64,000 bases of DNA from an uncultured Roseburia sp. (GCA_944380515.1 CALWHT010000016.1:62001-126000); one strand, 5' to 3'. Shown: positions 24,525 through 36,314, numbered from the stretch's first letter. Numbers and translations are program-made. The notes: generated from the sequence alone by a model not told the origin.

Positions 24525-24968
24525 ATGAAAGAGAAAGGCCAATACTTTGTTTTAAAGGAGAAGGCTGTTCCCGAGGTCCTCTTAAAGGTAGTGGAGGCAA
24601 AAAGGCTGCTTGATTCCGGAAAGATTGCTTCCGTTCAGGAGGCCACCGAAAAGGTGGGAATCAGCAGAAGTTCTTTTTATAAATATAAGGACGATATTTT
24701 TCCGTTCCATGAGACAGCGAAGGGAAAGACGATTACCATGGTGATTCAGCTCGATGACGAGCCTGGGCTTTTGTCGGTTGTGTTAAAGACAGTGGCAGAG
24801 TTCCATGCAAATATTTTAACGATTCACCAGAGTATTCCCATCAACGGAATCGCGTCTCTGACCTTAAGCGTGGATGTGCTGCCGCAGACGGGGGATGTGG
24901 CGGAGATGGTAGCGCATATCGAGGAGCAGGAGGGCATTCAGTATGTAAAAATTTTGGCAAGGGAATAG
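24525..24968 (+). CDS. ACT-domain regulatory protein (PheB/UPF0735-like)
   Basis: 147 residues. It has an N-terminal helix-turn-helix-like part (SVQEATEKVGISRSSFYKYK, about residues 38-57) and a C-terminal ACT domain (ITMVIQLDDEPGLLSVVLKT, then a second beta-alpha-beta half). ACT domains bind amino acids. It precedes homoserine dehydrogenase by 39 bases, and that enzyme lacks a clear ACT domain of its own, so this protein may supply amino-acid sensing. The ATG overlaps the stop of a mini-frame ATG AAA AAA GAA TGA, and GAGGG lies 11 bases upstream. Confidence 0.85.
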   Translation: MKEKGQYFVLKEKAVPEVLLKVVEAKRLLDSGKIASVQEATEKVGISRSSFYKYKDDIFPFHETAKGKTITMVIQLDDEPGLLSVVLKTVAEFHANILTIHQSIPINGIASLTLSVDVLPQTGDVAEMVAHIEEQEGIQYVKILARE

Positions 24969-25007
24969 TAGTGTTGACAGATACGGACAGAGTGGAGGAA
25001 AAGCAGA

Positions 25008-26210
25008 ATGAAAGCAGCAATCATGGGATACGGAACGATTGGTTCCGGTGTGGCAGAGGTATTGGAGATCAACGGAGGCAGCATTGCAAAGCGAGTAGGT
25101 GAGCCAATCGAAATAAAATATATATTGGACTTAAGAGATTTTCCGGGCGACCCGATTCAGGAGAAAATCGTGCATGACTACAAGGCGATTGCGGAGGACC
25201 CGGAGGTTCGGATCGTTGTGGAGACCATGGGAGGCGTAGAGCCTGCGTACACCTTTGTAAAAACTATGCTTGAGGCGGGGAAACATGTGACGACTTCCAA
25301 TAAGGCGCTGGTAGCGGCTAAGGGAGCGGAGCTGATTGCCCTTGCGAAGGAAAAAAATGTAAACTTTATGTTTGAGGCGAGCGTCGGAGGCGGGATTCCG
25401 ATTATCCGTCCCTTAAATTCCTGCCTGACGGCGGATGAAATCGAGGAGATTACAGGCATCATCAACGGAACGACGAACTATATGCTGACCAAGATGTCGG
25501 AGGAGGGGCTGGAGTTTGACGCTGTCTTAAAGGAGGCGCAGGAAAAGGGCTATGCCGAAAAAGATCCGACAGCGGATATCGAGGGCTATGACGCCTGCCG
25601 GAAAATTGCGATTCTGACCTCTCTGGTGTGCGGACAGCAGGTGGATTTCGAGGATATCCACACCGAGGGAATCACAAAAATCACTGCGGCAGATATGAAG
25701 TATGCAAAAACGATGGGGCGTGCAATCAAGCTGCTTGCGACAAGTAAAAAGACCGAGGAAGGCTATACGGCAATGGTCGCTCCGTTTCTGCTGCCGCCGG
25801 AACATCCGCTCTACAGCGTAAACGGGGTGTTCAATGCAATTTTCGTGCATGGCAATGTGCTTGGTGATGCCATGTTTTACGGAAGCGGGGCAGGAAAGCT
25901 TCCGACAGCGAGCGCCGTGGTTGCCGATGTTGTGGAGATGGCGAAGAATTCCGATAAAAATATTCCGGTGGAGTGGAGTTCGAAAAAGCTGAAACTGGTA
26001 GACAGTGATAATGCGGTCAACCGTTTCTTCATCCGGACCGAAGTTCCTGACAGAGATAAAATCAGGGAGTGCTTCGGCGAGGTGGAATATGTGGAAGCAG
26101 AGGGCGTGACAGGAGAGCTTGGTTTTGTGACAAACGCCATGCGTGAAGGAGAGCTTGCGCAGAAAACAGAAGCGCTTGGCGGTGTGTTACAGATGATCCG
26201 CATGGCGTAA
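25008..26210 (+). CDS. hom: homoserine dehydrogenase
   Basis: 400 residues. It has a Rossmann NAD(P) site GYGTIGSGVAEVLE at about 7-20, the TSNKALVAAKG segment with the catalytic-region Lys, and the family signature (GIINGTTNYMLTKMSEEGLEFDAVLKEAQEKGYAEKDPTADIEG; positions about 148-190). It reduces aspartate semialdehyde to homoserine on the way to threonine and methionine. The C-terminal 80 residues do not show an obvious ACT fold; the ACT protein just upstream may fill that role. A GGAGG site precedes the start. Confidence 0.94.
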   Translation: MKAAIMGYGTIGSGVAEVLEINGGSIAKRVGEPIEIKYILDLRDFPGDPIQEKIVHDYKAIAEDPEVRIVVETMGGVEPAYTFVKTMLEAGKHVTTSNKALVAAKGAELIALAKEKNVNFMFEASVGGGIPIIRPLNSCLTADEIEEITGIINGTTNYMLTKMSEEGLEFDAVLKEAQEKGYAEKDPTADIEGYDACRKIAILTSLVCGQQVDFEDIHTEGITKITAADMKYAKTMGRAIKLLATSKKTEEGYTAMVAPFLLPPEHPLYSVNGVFNAIFVHGNVLGDAMFYGSGAGKLPTASAVVADVVEMAKNSDKNIPVEWSSKKLKLVDSDNAVNRFFIRTEVPDRDKIRECFGEVEYVEAEGVTGELGFVTNAMREGELAQKTEALGGVLQMIRMA

Positions 26211-26249
26211 GGGCCTGAATGCGGAAAATAGCGGAAGGTGGAAAGAAGA

Positions 26250-27452
26250 GTGAAATATCTGATTATATTGGGAGACGGAATGGCGGACCGTCCCATTGAA
26301 AGCTTAAACGGCAAGACGCCGCTGGAATATGCAAATACTCCGATGATGGATGAACTTGCCTCAAAAGGTGAGATTGGCATGGTACATACGATTCCCGACG
26401 GCATGAAGCCGGGAAGCGATACGGCAAATCTTTCGGTGCTGGGCTATGACCCGAGAAAATTTTATTCGGGGCGTTCTCCGCTGGAGGCGCTTTCGATTGG
26501 CGTTCCGATGAAGGATACGGACATTGCGCTCCGCTGTAATTTCGTCACGCTCTCCGAAGAGGAAGCCTGCTATGAGGAGCGAACGATCATCGACCACAGC
26601 TCCGGGGAAATCAGCACCGAGGAATGTGCTGCCTTGCTGGATGCGGTGAAAAAGGAGCTGGAGGGCGGAGATTTCCGTTTTTATCTGGGAACCAGCTATC
26701 GGCACTGCCTGATTTGGGAGAACGGTGAAGTTCCGGATTTGGTGCAGCCCCATGACGTGCTGGGACAGAAAATCGGAGATAAGCTGCCCGAAAATGAAGC
26801 GCTGCGCAGCATGGTGAAAAAAAGCTACGAAATATTGGTAAATCACCCGATTAATAAAAAAAGGAAGGAAAAAGGCCTGAATCCTGCAAATTCCTGCTGG
26901 TTCTGGGGGGCGGGCACAAAGCCGGCGCTCTATCCGTTTGAGGAACGTACGGGATTGAAAGGAGCGATGATTTCGGCCGTAGATTTATTGAAGGGAATTG
27001 CCGTTGGTACTTCCATGCAGGTCATTACCGTGGACGGGGCGAACGGAGGGCTTGACACCAATTATGAGGGGAAGGCGCAGGCTGCGGTGGATGTGCTGAC
27101 GAATGGCGGCTGCGATTTTGTCTATGTACATTTGGAGGCGCCCGATGAGATGGGCCATCAGGGCAGCGTGGAGAAGAAGGTGAAAGCCATCGAAAACTTA
27201 GACAGCCGCGTGATACGTCCGATATTTGAAGGACTTGCGGCCGCGGGAGAGGAGTTCCGCATGGCTGTTTTGCCGGATCACCCGACGCCAATCTGTATCA
27301 GAACCCATTCGGCGGATAATGTGCCGTATCTGCTTTATGACAGTACAAATGAGCGCAGGGAAACCTGGCATTATAATGAGAGAGAAGCGGAGCAGACAGG
27401 AAAGCTGATCGCGGAAGGTCATCGGTTCATGGATTATCTGCTGCAGCGTTAA
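26250..27452 (+). CDS. phosphoglycerate mutase-like protein, proposed homoserine kinase
   Basis: 400 residues, alkaline-phosphatase superfamily, archaeal ApgM type. MKYLIILGDGMADRPI carries the first metal site (GDGMAD) and GSDTANLSVLGYDP the catalytic Ser/Thr region; EAPDEMGHQG and LPDHPTPICIRTHS supply further metal ligands. The family includes cofactor-independent phosphoglycerate mutase and the group proposed as an alternative homoserine kinase. Position directly after hom, with no thrB in the window, favours the kinase role. GTG 26250 with AAGGTGG upstream is preferred to GTG 26238. Assignment between the two activities is inferred from context. Confidence 0.85.
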   Translation: MKYLIILGDGMADRPIESLNGKTPLEYANTPMMDELASKGEIGMVHTIPDGMKPGSDTANLSVLGYDPRKFYSGRSPLEALSIGVPMKDTDIALRCNFVTLSEEEACYEERTIIDHSSGEISTEECAALLDAVKKELEGGDFRFYLGTSYRHCLIWENGEVPDLVQPHDVLGQKIGDKLPENEALRSMVKKSYEILVNHPINKKRKEKGLNPANSCWFWGAGTKPALYPFEERTGLKGAMISAVDLLKGIAVGTSMQVITVDGANGGLDTNYEGKAQAAVDVLTNGGCDFVYVHLEAPDEMGHQGSVEKKVKAIENLDSRVIRPIFEGLAAAGEEFRMAVLPDHPTPICIRTHSADNVPYLLYDSTNERRETWHYNEREAEQTGKLIAEGHRFMDYLLQR

Positions 27453-27524
27453 AACACGGATAAAGAGTGAAGGAGTTACAGCACAGGGGAATGTTTCCCC
27501 TGGAAGCTGTCCCCCGGAACTTAT

Positions 27525-27851
27525 TCATGTTTTTTGGCGGTATTTCGGTTCGATAACGGTAACATAAACTGCCATAGTAATAATCACTTCTGCCATAAGA
27601 CCCAAGACGGAAAAGATAATAGCGGCTGTATCCTGCCCTTTTAAAAGCGGGAGCCCTAAAAGTACAAAAACGGTTCCGAAGCAGCACCAGAGTTTGCCGA
27701 CTGCCCGGTTATATGCTTTTATGTCATTTACGGGGAACGTTTCCGCATTTGCCCAGAAACCGAATGCAGTATTTTTCTTTGATAAAAAACAATAAATTCC
27801 AATCAGAACAAAAAGACAACCGATGAAAAGCCATATTGCAAATGCTATCAT
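27525..27851 (-). CDS. small membrane protein of unknown function
   Basis: 108 residues with three hydrophobic segments (FAIWLFIGCLFVLIGIYCF; LWCCFGTVFVLLGLPLL; AIIFSVLGLMAEVIITMAVY). Between the first two is FGFWANAETFPVNDIKAYNRAVG, a pattern seen in short Clostridia proteins of the DUF3784 type. A GAAAGGAGC ribosome site precedes the ATG on the minus strand. It converges on the threonine operon; a hairpin CAGGGGAA/TTCCCCTG lies between them near 27485-27503. No function can be assigned. Confidence 0.7.
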   Translation of the reverse strand: MIAFAIWLFIGCLFVLIGIYCFLSKKNTAFGFWANAETFPVNDIKAYNRAVGKLWCCFGTVFVLLGLPLLKGQDTAAIIFSVLGLMAEVIITMAVYVTVIEPKYRQKT

Positions 27852-27997
27852 GTGATTGCTCCTTTCTTTTTCATTCTCTTCAATATTCTGATAAAATTAT
27901 ATCATAGTCCATTTTTGTTTGACAACATAATCCCCGATACCAAATTTTTTTGCTCGAATATGATACAATAGAGAGATTCAGTTTCGAGGTAATAATC

Positions 27998-28618
27998 GTG
28001 CAAATGTTTCTATTGATCATAGCGGTGAGCATTGACGTGTTCTTAGCGTGCATGGCATGCGGGACAGAAAAGATAAAAATCGGAAATATTGCGGCACTCT
28101 GCATCAGCGGAATCTGCAGCGGCGTGCTGTTTTTGGCACTTTTGGCGGGGAGAGCCCTGGATGGAATCATTATGGAGAAGTACACCACGGCGCTGTGCTT
28201 TCTAGCACTGTTTCTGGTAGGCGCCTTTAAGCTGACGGAGTATGCCATCCGAAAATATATTCAAAAGCATAAATTCATCTGTAAAAGTGTAAAAATTTCT
28301 TTTTCCCAACTGAATTTTATTTTCAGCATCTATAATAATCCGGTCATGGCGGATAAAGATCATTCCGCCACGATGTCGATTGCGGAATCTGTTTTTTTTG
28401 CGCTCGCAATGTCGATGGATGGATTTTTCGGTGGTTTGGGCGCCGGGTTTTTGAAGATGAACCTCTGGCTTACCACGCTGGGAAATTTTTTTGTCAGCTT
28501 TCTTGCGGTAAAGTTGGGATGCGCTGCCGGGATTTTTGCGTCGAAAAGGCAGAAGGCAGACCTCTCCTGGGTAGGCGGCGTGCTGTTTCTTGTGCTCGCG
28601 TTTTCTAAGATATTGTAA
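27998..28618 (+). CDS. YtaF/MntP-type membrane protein
   Basis: 206 residues with about six membrane segments in two related halves, each opening with a small/acidic motif: AVSIDVFLACMACG and, after a charged central loop, ALAMSMDGFFGGLGAGF. That repeat with a conserved Asp is the hallmark of the MntP-like LysE superfamily, and the long central loop fits the sporulation protein YtaF better than the manganese exporter MntP. The likely start is GTG 27998, 7 bases after GAGGT; ATG 28004 is the alternative. Substrate, if any, is unknown. Confidence 0.8.
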   Translation: MQMFLLIIAVSIDVFLACMACGTEKIKIGNIAALCISGICSGVLFLALLAGRALDGIIMEKYTTALCFLALFLVGAFKLTEYAIRKYIQKHKFICKSVKISFSQLNFIFSIYNNPVMADKDHSATMSIAESVFFALAMSMDGFFGGLGAGFLKMNLWLTTLGNFFVSFLAVKLGCAAGIFASKRQKADLSWVGGVLFLVLAFSKIL

Positions 28619-28630
28619 TAGCATTTTTGG

Positions 28631-28658
28631 TTGATTTTACCGAAAATTATGCTATAAT
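28631..28658 (+). promoter_or_regulatory. promoter of glpK
   Basis: TTGATT (28631-28636), 16-base spacer, TATAAT (28653-28658), directly ahead of the structured glpK leader. Confidence 0.6.
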
Positions 28659-28690
28659 AAAAGTGAATTTAACAATTACGGGAATCAGAG

Positions 28691-30341
<1,651 letters not shown>

Positions 30342-30438
30342 TGAAATTGTGCCTGTTCTTTTTCCTGCCAATGTGTTATGATAGGAAAAACGCAAAAGGG
30401 GCAGGCAGGCTGCCGACAGCCCGGAAAGGATGAAGTGC

Positions 30439-31068
30439 ATGAGGGAAATCCGCTTGTTACAGGAACAGGAGCTGCAATCGGCAGTGAGAATCGCAGACGA
30501 GGTATTTGAGAGCTGTGTGCAAAGCTGCGTCACAGAGCAGGAGCGGAGCGGTTATCGGAGCTATGTCCGTATGGAAAATCTGCGTCAGGGTGTGTGTTCC
30601 GGGCAGCTTAGCGTATGGGGCGCCGTGGAAGACGGGGCACTTGCGGGTGTCGGGGCGCTTCAGAGCGACGGCCGGATCACCATGCTGTATGTTCTTCCGG
30701 GATTTCAGCGCAGGGGCATCGGCTCCGGCTTGCTGACCGCGATGTGCGGCTATGCCGCCAGGGCCCTGGGGCTGCATGCGCTGCAGGCGTATGTGTCGCC
30801 GGTGACCCTCGCTCCGTTTTTCTATCACAGGGGATTTTCTCTTCTGCCGGACGGGGCAAGGGGAGACGGTTATGTCGGGCTTGGCTGTCCGTTGCAGACG
30901 GCGGGGGAAGGCCCCGGTCAGTTTGCGGAATACCGGAAAAGGTATGCCGGCATCAGCTACCCGTCAAAGCGTGTTCCGGCAAAGGCAGTCCTGTGGCTGA
31001 CTGCGGTTGTGCTGGGGATTTCTTTTGTTCTGGCATCGGGAATCACCATATATCACCTGGCGGTGTAG
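30439..31068 (+). CDS. GNAT acetyltransferase with C-terminal membrane helix
   Basis: 209 residues. The GNAT fold is at about residues 1-150: LYVLPGFQRRGIGSGLLTAM is the acetyl-CoA-binding segment and FFYHRGFSLLP the final motif. The C-terminus carries a membrane helix (AVLWLTAVVLGISFVLASGI), which is unusual for GNAT enzymes and would hold the catalytic domain at the inner membrane face. ATG 30439 is preferred to 30430 because AAAGGA is better spaced from it. Substrate unknown. Confidence 0.8.
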   Translation: MREIRLLQEQELQSAVRIADEVFESCVQSCVTEQERSGYRSYVRMENLRQGVCSGQLSVWGAVEDGALAGVGALQSDGRITMLYVLPGFQRRGIGSGLLTAMCGYAARALGLHALQAYVSPVTLAPFFYHRGFSLLPDGARGDGYVGLGCPLQTAGEGPGQFAEYRKRYAGISYPSKRVPAKAVLWLTAVVLGISFVLASGITIYHLAV

Positions 31069-31143
31069 GGATTTTGCGGGCGCGTGCGGCAAAACCGGTT
31101 CACCCGCGCCATTCGCAAAATATGATTTGTTTCCCGAAAAAGG

Positions 31144-31172
31144 TTGAAAAATGCCTTCCGTTATGTTACACT
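31144..31172 (+). promoter_or_regulatory. promoter of carAB
   Basis: TTGAAA (31144-31149), 17-base spacer, TACACT (31167-31172). Confidence 0.55.
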
Positions 31173-31189
31173 TTTTACAATTTAAAGGT

Positions 31190-31295
31190 CAGACCCAAGC
31201 AGCTTGGGCAGAGCATTTTCATAAGGCAACAGATTCAGTCAGTATACTGTCTGGATTTTGATAAAAAAAGAAAAAACGGCGACGTTTTTTTTTTT
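31190..31295 (+). promoter_or_regulatory. carA leader with hairpin and terminator-like T run
   Basis: CCCAAG-CAG-CTTGGG forms a compact hairpin near 31193-31207. AAAAAACG-GCGA-CGTTTTTT (31271-31290), extended by five more T, resembles a weak terminator 29 bases before carA. Attenuation by pyrimidine or arginine status is plausible; no PyrR-site consensus was recognised. Confidence 0.4.
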
Positions 31296-31323
31296 GGAAA
31301 AATAGTGAAAGGACAGGGAAAGA

Positions 31324-32406
31324 ATGAAAGCTCATTTAATACTCGAAGATGGGAATGTATTCACCGGAACCAGTATCGGTTCAACCAGGGAAGTCATCAG
31401 TGAGATTGTATTTAACACATCCATGACAGGATATCTGGAGGTCTTAACAGACCCGTCCTACGCGGGACAGGCTGTCGTGATGACGTATCCGTTAATCGGA
31501 AACTATGGCATTACACCGGATATGGAGTCAGAAAGACCCTGGCCCGACGGATATATTGTCAGGGAGTTATCCAGAATGCCGAGCAATTTCCGCTCGCAGG
31601 GAACGATTCAGGATTTCCTTGTAAAATATGATATTCCGGGCATCGCGGGGATTGATACCCGTGCACTGACAAAAATCCTTCGTGAGAAGGGTACGATGAA
31701 CGGGATGATTACCACCAATGATAATTATAATATAGAAGAAATTATTCCCAGATTAAAAGCATATACCACAGGTAATGTCGTAGACAAAGTTACCTGCGCG
31801 GAAAAAAGAGTATTAAAAGGGCAGGGCAGGGCAGCAGGCGCAAAACGTGTCGCACTGCTTGATTTGGGCGCAAAGAAGAATATTGCCAGGTCGCTCAGTG
31901 AGCGTGGCTGTGAGGTGACCATTTATCCGGCGCATACGACGGCAGAAGAAATCCTTGCGGCAAATCCGGACGGCATTATGTTAAGCAACGGCCCCGGCGA
32001 CCCCAAGGAGTGCGGACAGATTATCGCCGAAATCAAAAAGCTTTACGAATCGGACACTCCGATTTTTGCAATCTGCCTGGGTCATCAGCTGATGGCGCTC
32101 GCGGTTGGCGCCGATACCCATAAGATGAAATACGGGCACCGCGGGGGCAATCATCCGGTCAAGGATTTACAGACCGGCAGAGTCTATATTTCCTCCCAGA
32201 ATCACGGTTATGTGGTAGATACCGACAACCTTGATCCGAACATTGCAAAACCGGCGTTTATCAATGTCAATGACGGAACCAACGAGGGACTTGCGTACGT
32301 GGGAAAAAATATTTTTACCGTTCAGTTCCACCCCGAGGCGTGTCCCGGACCGCAGGATTCCGCGTATCTGTTTGATCGGTTTATTTCCATGATGTCACAG
32401 AATTAG
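31324..32406 (+). CDS. carA: carbamoyl-phosphate synthase small subunit
   Basis: 360 residues. It has the N-terminal CarA domain (ILEDGNVFTGTSIGSTREVI) and a class I glutamine amidotransferase domain, with the nucleophile Cys in FAICLGHQLMALA (about residue 245) and the His/Glu pair in VQFHPEACPGP near the C-terminus. It releases ammonia from glutamine and passes it to CarB. It lies 67 bases upstream of carB. An AGGACAGGGAAAG ribosome site precedes it. Confidence 0.96.
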   Translation: MKAHLILEDGNVFTGTSIGSTREVISEIVFNTSMTGYLEVLTDPSYAGQAVVMTYPLIGNYGITPDMESERPWPDGYIVRELSRMPSNFRSQGTIQDFLVKYDIPGIAGIDTRALTKILREKGTMNGMITTNDNYNIEEIIPRLKAYTTGNVVDKVTCAEKRVLKGQGRAAGAKRVALLDLGAKKNIARSLSERGCEVTIYPAHTTAEEILAANPDGIMLSNGPGDPKECGQIIAEIKKLYESDTPIFAICLGHQLMALAVGADTHKMKYGHRGGNHPVKDLQTGRVYISSQNHGYVVDTDNLDPNIAKPAFINVNDGTNEGLAYVGKNIFTVQFHPEACPGPQDSAYLFDRFISMMSQN

Positions 32407-32473
32407 GAGCAAAGGCCGCATTTTACGGTTTGTGGAAGTTGCAGTTTTAGATTGAGTATGAGGAGGAAATAAG

Positions 32474-35400
32474 ATGCCTAGAAATCATGACATAAAGAAA
32501 GTGTTGGTTATCGGGTCCGGGCCTATTGTAATCGGGCAGGCGGCGGAGTTTGACTATGCGGGTACGCAGGCGTGCCGCTCCTTAAAGGAGGAGGGCGTTG
32601 AGGTAGTTTTGGTCAATTCCAATCCGGCGACGATTATGACGGACAAGGACATTGCGGACCAGGTGTATATTGAGCCTTTGACCGTTCCCGTGCTGGAGCA
32701 GATTATTGCGAAGGAGCGGCCGGACAGCGTGCTTCCGACCCTCGGCGGGCAGGCGGGATTAAACCTCGGCATGGAGCTGGAGGAAAAAGGAATCCTGAAA
32801 AAATATAATGTAAAGTTAATCGGTACGACGGCTGAGACCATTTTTAAAGCGGAGGATCGTCAGGCGTTTAAAGATACGATGGAAAAAATCGGGGAGCCGT
32901 GTGCGGCCTCTCAGGTCGTTCACAATGTGCAGGACGGTATTAAATTTACAAACACCATCGGTTATCCGGTCGTACTGCGTCCGGCCTATACGCTGGGCGG
33001 CAGCGGCGGCGGAATCGCGCATAACGAGACGGAGCTGGTGGAAATCTTAACGAACGGTCTGCGCCTTTCCCGTGTCGGTGAGGTGCTTGTAGAGCGCTGT
33101 ATCGCGGGCTGGAAGGAAATCGAGTATGAGGTGATGCGCGATGCGAAGGGCAACTGCATTACCGTATGTAACATGGAAAACATCGACCCGGTCGGCGTGC
33201 ACACCGGAGATTCCATTGTCGTGGCGCCGTCGCAGACGCTGGGTGACAAGGAATACCAGATGCTGCGGACATCGGCGTTAAATATTATATCAGAATTAAA
33301 TATCACCGGAGGCTGCAACGTGCAGTATGCGCTTCACCCGGAGAGCTTTGAATACTGTGTCATCGAGGTAAATCCGCGTGTATCACGTTCCTCCGCACTG
33401 GCATCCAAAGCGACCGGCTACCCGATTGCCAAGGTGGCGGCAAAAATTGCGCTGGGCTATACGCTTGACGAGATTAAAAACGCGATTACCGGAAAAACCT
33501 ATGCAAGCTTCGAGCCGATGCTCGATTACTGCGTGGTAAAAATACCGAGACTTCCGTTCGATAAATTTATCACGGCAAAAAGAACGCTCACAACACAGAT
33601 GAAGGCGACCGGAGAGGTTATGAGTATCTGCAATAACTTCGAGGGGGCGCTGATGAAGGCGATTCGTTCACTGGAGCAGCATGTAGACAGCTTAATGTCC
33701 TATGATTTTACCGGCTTGAGTGACGCGGAGCTGAAAGAGCAGTTAGAGGTTGTGGATGACCGGCGTATCTGGGTCATTGCGGAGGCGCTTCGCAGAGGCA
33801 TGAGCTATGAGACAATCCATGACATTACCAAAATTGATAACTGGTTCATCGATAAGCTTGCGATTCTTGTAGAGATGGAGGCGCGGCTGAAAAAAGAACC
33901 GCTTACGGTAGAATTATTAAAAGAGGCAAAACGCATCGAATTCCCGGACAATGTGATCGCGGACCTGACAGGCAGAACGGAAAAAGAAATCCGCGATATG
34001 CGTTATGAGAACGGCATTGTCGCAGCGTTTAAGATGGTTGACACCTGTGCGGCGGAATTTGAAGCGGCTACGCCCTACTACTATTCCGTATATGGAAGCA
34101 AAAACGAGGCGGCGGAAACGAGGCCGCAGAAAAAGGTGCTGGTGCTTGGCTCCGGACCGATTCGTATCGGCCAGGGTATCGAGTTCGACTACTGCTCCGT
34201 ACACTGTACCTGGGCGTTTTCAAAGGCGGGCTGGGAGACTGTGATTGTCAACAATAATCCGGAGACAGTATCGACGGACTTTGATATCGCGGACAAGCTT
34301 TACTTTGAGCCACTGACACCGGAGGATGTGGAAAGTATTGTAAGGCTGGAAAAACCGGACGGTGCGGTCGTTCAGTTCGGCGGGCAGACCGCAATTAAGC
34401 TGACGGAGAGCCTGATGAAGATGGGCGTGAAGATTCTCGGTACAAAGGCGGAGGATGTCGATGCCGCCGAGGACCGCGAGCTGTTTGACGGGATTCTCGA
34501 AAAGACCGGAATCCCCAGAGCGGCGGGCGGAACGGTGTTTACCGCGGAGGAGGCAAAAGAGGTGGCGAACCGCCTCGGCTATCCGGTTCTGGTGAGACCC
34601 TCCTATGTGCTTGGCGGACAGGGTATGAAAATTGCCTTCAACGATGAAGAAATCGAAGAGTTTATCGGAATTATCAACCGAATTGCGCAGGATCATCCGA
34701 TCCTGGTAGATAAATATCTGCAGGGAAAGGAAATCGAGGTTGACGCAGTGTGCGACGGAACGGATATTCTGATTCCGGGCATTATGGAGCATATTGAGCG
34801 TACGGGAGTTCATTCGGGAGACAGTATCTCCGTATATCCCGCGCCGACCATCAGCGAGCATGTAAAGGAAACTATTGTGGAATATACCAGGCGGCTGGCA
34901 AAAGCGCTGCATGTGGTGGGACTGATTAATATTCAGTTTATCGCGATGGACGAGGAGGTTTATGTGATTGAGGTAAATCCGCGCTCCTCGAGAACCGTGC
35001 CCTATATCAGCAAGGTGACGGGAATCCCGATTGTAGACCTTGCGACCAGAGTGATTATCGGGGATACGATACGCGGAATGGGGTACGAGCCGGGACTGGC
35101 GCCGACTGCGGATTACATCGCGATCAAGATGCCGGTATTCTCCTTCGAGAAGCTGCGCGGCGCGGAAATTTCCCTCGGACCGGAAATGAAATCCACCGGA
35201 GAATGCTTAGGCATTGCAAAGACCTTCAACGAGGCGCTCTATAAGGCGTTCCTCGGTGCAGGCGTGACGCTGCCGAAATATAAACAGATGATTATCACGG
35301 TAAAGGACGCGGATAAGCCGGAGGCGGTCGATGTCGCAAAACGCTTTGAAGCGCTCGGGTACAAGATTTACGCGACAAGGAGTACGGCAAAATATTTACA

Positions 35401-35680
35401 GGAGCACGGTGTGAATGCCCTGCGCGTGAATAAGATTTCGCAGGAGTCCCCGAATGTCATGGATTTAATCCTGGGACATAAGATAGACCTTGTCATCGAT
35501 ACCCCGACGCAGGGGAACGGCGATAAGACCAGAGACGGATTCCTGATTCGGAGAAACGCTATTGAGACGGGTGTTTACTGCATTACGGCGATGGATACCG
35601 CAAATGCGCTGGCGCTCAGTCTGGAAACGGCGATAGACCAGCTTACGCCTGTGGATATCGCAAAGGTGAAGAACTTATAA
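32474..35680 (+). CDS. carB: carbamoyl-phosphate synthase large subunit
   Basis: 1068 residues, full length. The two homologous ATP-grasp halves are evident: each opens with a GSGPI.IGQ segment ([19 protein letters not shown] near residue 12; [19 protein letters not shown] near 560) and each has an IEVNPR site ([33 protein letters not shown]). The C-terminal allosteric domain ([18 protein letters not shown]) follows. Product carbamoyl phosphate feeds pyrimidine and arginine synthesis. No other pyr or arg genes are adjacent. Confidence 0.97.
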   Translation: MPRNHDIKKVLVIGSGPIVIGQAAEFDYAGTQACRSLKEEGVEVVLVNSNPATIMTDKDIADQVYIEPLTVPVLEQIIAKERPDSVLPTLGGQAGLNLGMELEEKGILKKYNVKLIGTTAETIFKAEDRQAFKDTMEKIGEPCAASQVVHNVQDGIKFTNTIGYPVVLRPAYTLGGSGGGIAHNETELVEILTNGLRLSRVGEVLVERCIAGWKEIEYEVMRDAKGNCITVCNMENIDPVGVHTGDSIVVAPSQTLGDKEYQMLRTSALNIISELNITGGCNVQYALHPESFEYCVIEVNPRVSRSSALASKATGYPIAKVAAKIALGYTLDEIKNAITGKTYASFEPMLDYCVVKIPRLPFDKFITAKRTLTTQMKATGEVMSICNNFEGALMKAIRSLEQHVDSLMSYDFTGLSDAELKEQLEVVDDRRIWVIAEALRRGMSYETIHDITKIDNWFIDKLAILVEMEARLKKEPLTVELLKEAKRIEFPDNVIADLTGRTEKEIRDMRYENGIVAAFKMVDTCAAEFEAATPYYYSVYGSKNEAAETRPQKKVLVLGSGPIRIGQGIEFDYCSVHCTWAFSKAGWETVIVNNNPETVSTDFDIADKLYFEPLTPEDVESIVRLEKPDGAVVQFGGQTAIKLTESLMKMGVKILGTKAEDVDAAEDRELFDGILEKTGIPRAAGGTVFTAEEAKEVANRLGYPVLVRPSYVLGGQGMKIAFNDEEIEEFIGIINRIAQDHPILVDKYLQGKEIEVDAVCDGTDILIPGIMEHIERTGVHSGDSISVYPAPTISEHVKETIVEYTRRLAKALHVVGLINIQFIAMDEEVYVIEVNPRSSRTVPYISKVTGIPIVDLATRVIIGDTIRGMGYEPGLAPTADYIAIKMPVFSFEKLRGAEISLGPEMKSTGECLGIAKTFNEALYKAFLGAGVTLPKYKQMIITVKDADKPEAVDVAKRFEALGYKIYATRSTAKYLQEHGVNALRVNKISQESPNVMDLILGHKIDLVIDTPTQGNGDKTRDGFLIRRNAIETGVYCITAMDTANALALSLETAIDQLTPVDIAKVKNL

Positions 35681-35723
35681 GAGCAGTGGGCAATGCCCGG
35701 GGACGGCGGGACAGGAGGCTGTC

Positions 35724-36290
35724 ATGAAATACGATGATGATTTGGATTTTGAGGAAATCAAACTGTCCGACAGCAGGAAAAAGACAGATTGGCGCGTGTT
35801 TCTTGTAATTGCGATTGTGGCGGCTGCGGTTTTGGCACTGGTTATCTTTTTAATAGTGAACGCAGGAGGCAAGGACCGGCCGCCGGAGGACGAAAAAATG
35901 CCCGTCGCTGAGACGCAGGCCGGAGATGAATGGCCGGAGCAGGCCGAAAGTGAGTCCGCAGCGGAAGAAAACGATACGGAAGCGGAGTCTGAAGTAACTG
36001 TCATATCAAGCTATCTGACGACGGATTTGGACTATCGGCCGAAGGAGGCCGACGCGGGAGACGGCATTAAGACACAGTTCACCGAGGTCAACGATATTGT
36101 GACGGCAAAGATAGAGGTCAATCTGCGTGCGCTGCCGAGCGTTACCAATCCTGACGCCACGGTAATTGCCGTGCTGCACAACGGCGAGACGGTTACCAGA
36201 ACGGGGATCAATGAGGATTACGGCTGGTCGAGAGTCGACTATAACGGGCAGACCCTGTACTGTATCAGCAGCTATCTGACAACGCCGTGA
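35724..36290 (+). CDS. membrane-anchored SH3-domain protein
   Basis: 188 residues. It has a short cytosolic acidic N-terminus, one membrane helix (VFLVIAIVAAAVLALVIFLI, about 26-45), an acidic low-complexity linker rich in Glu/Ala, and a C-terminal bacterial SH3 domain (VNLRALPSVTNPDATVIAVL, then WSRVDYNGQTLYCISSYL). The SH3 domain would face the wall and may bind peptidoglycan. YLTTxxDYRP and the final SSYLTTP are a repeated short motif. A terminator follows at 36315. Confidence 0.75.
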   Translation: MKYDDDLDFEEIKLSDSRKKTDWRVFLVIAIVAAAVLALVIFLIVNAGGKDRPPEDEKMPVAETQAGDEWPEQAESESAAEENDTEAESEVTVISSYLTTDLDYRPKEADAGDGIKTQFTEVNDIVTAKIEVNLRALPSVTNPDATVIAVLHNGETVTRTGINEDYGWSRVDYNGQTLYCISSYLTTP

Positions 36291-36314
36291 CATTTGCTTT
36301 CAGACGTGAAGAAA

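Noticed and set aside
30615-31403. A 262-residue plus-strand frame over the GNAT gene and into carA
   Set aside because: Composition is Arg/Gly/Cys-rich noise and it overlaps two solid genes; the GNAT frame has the motifs.
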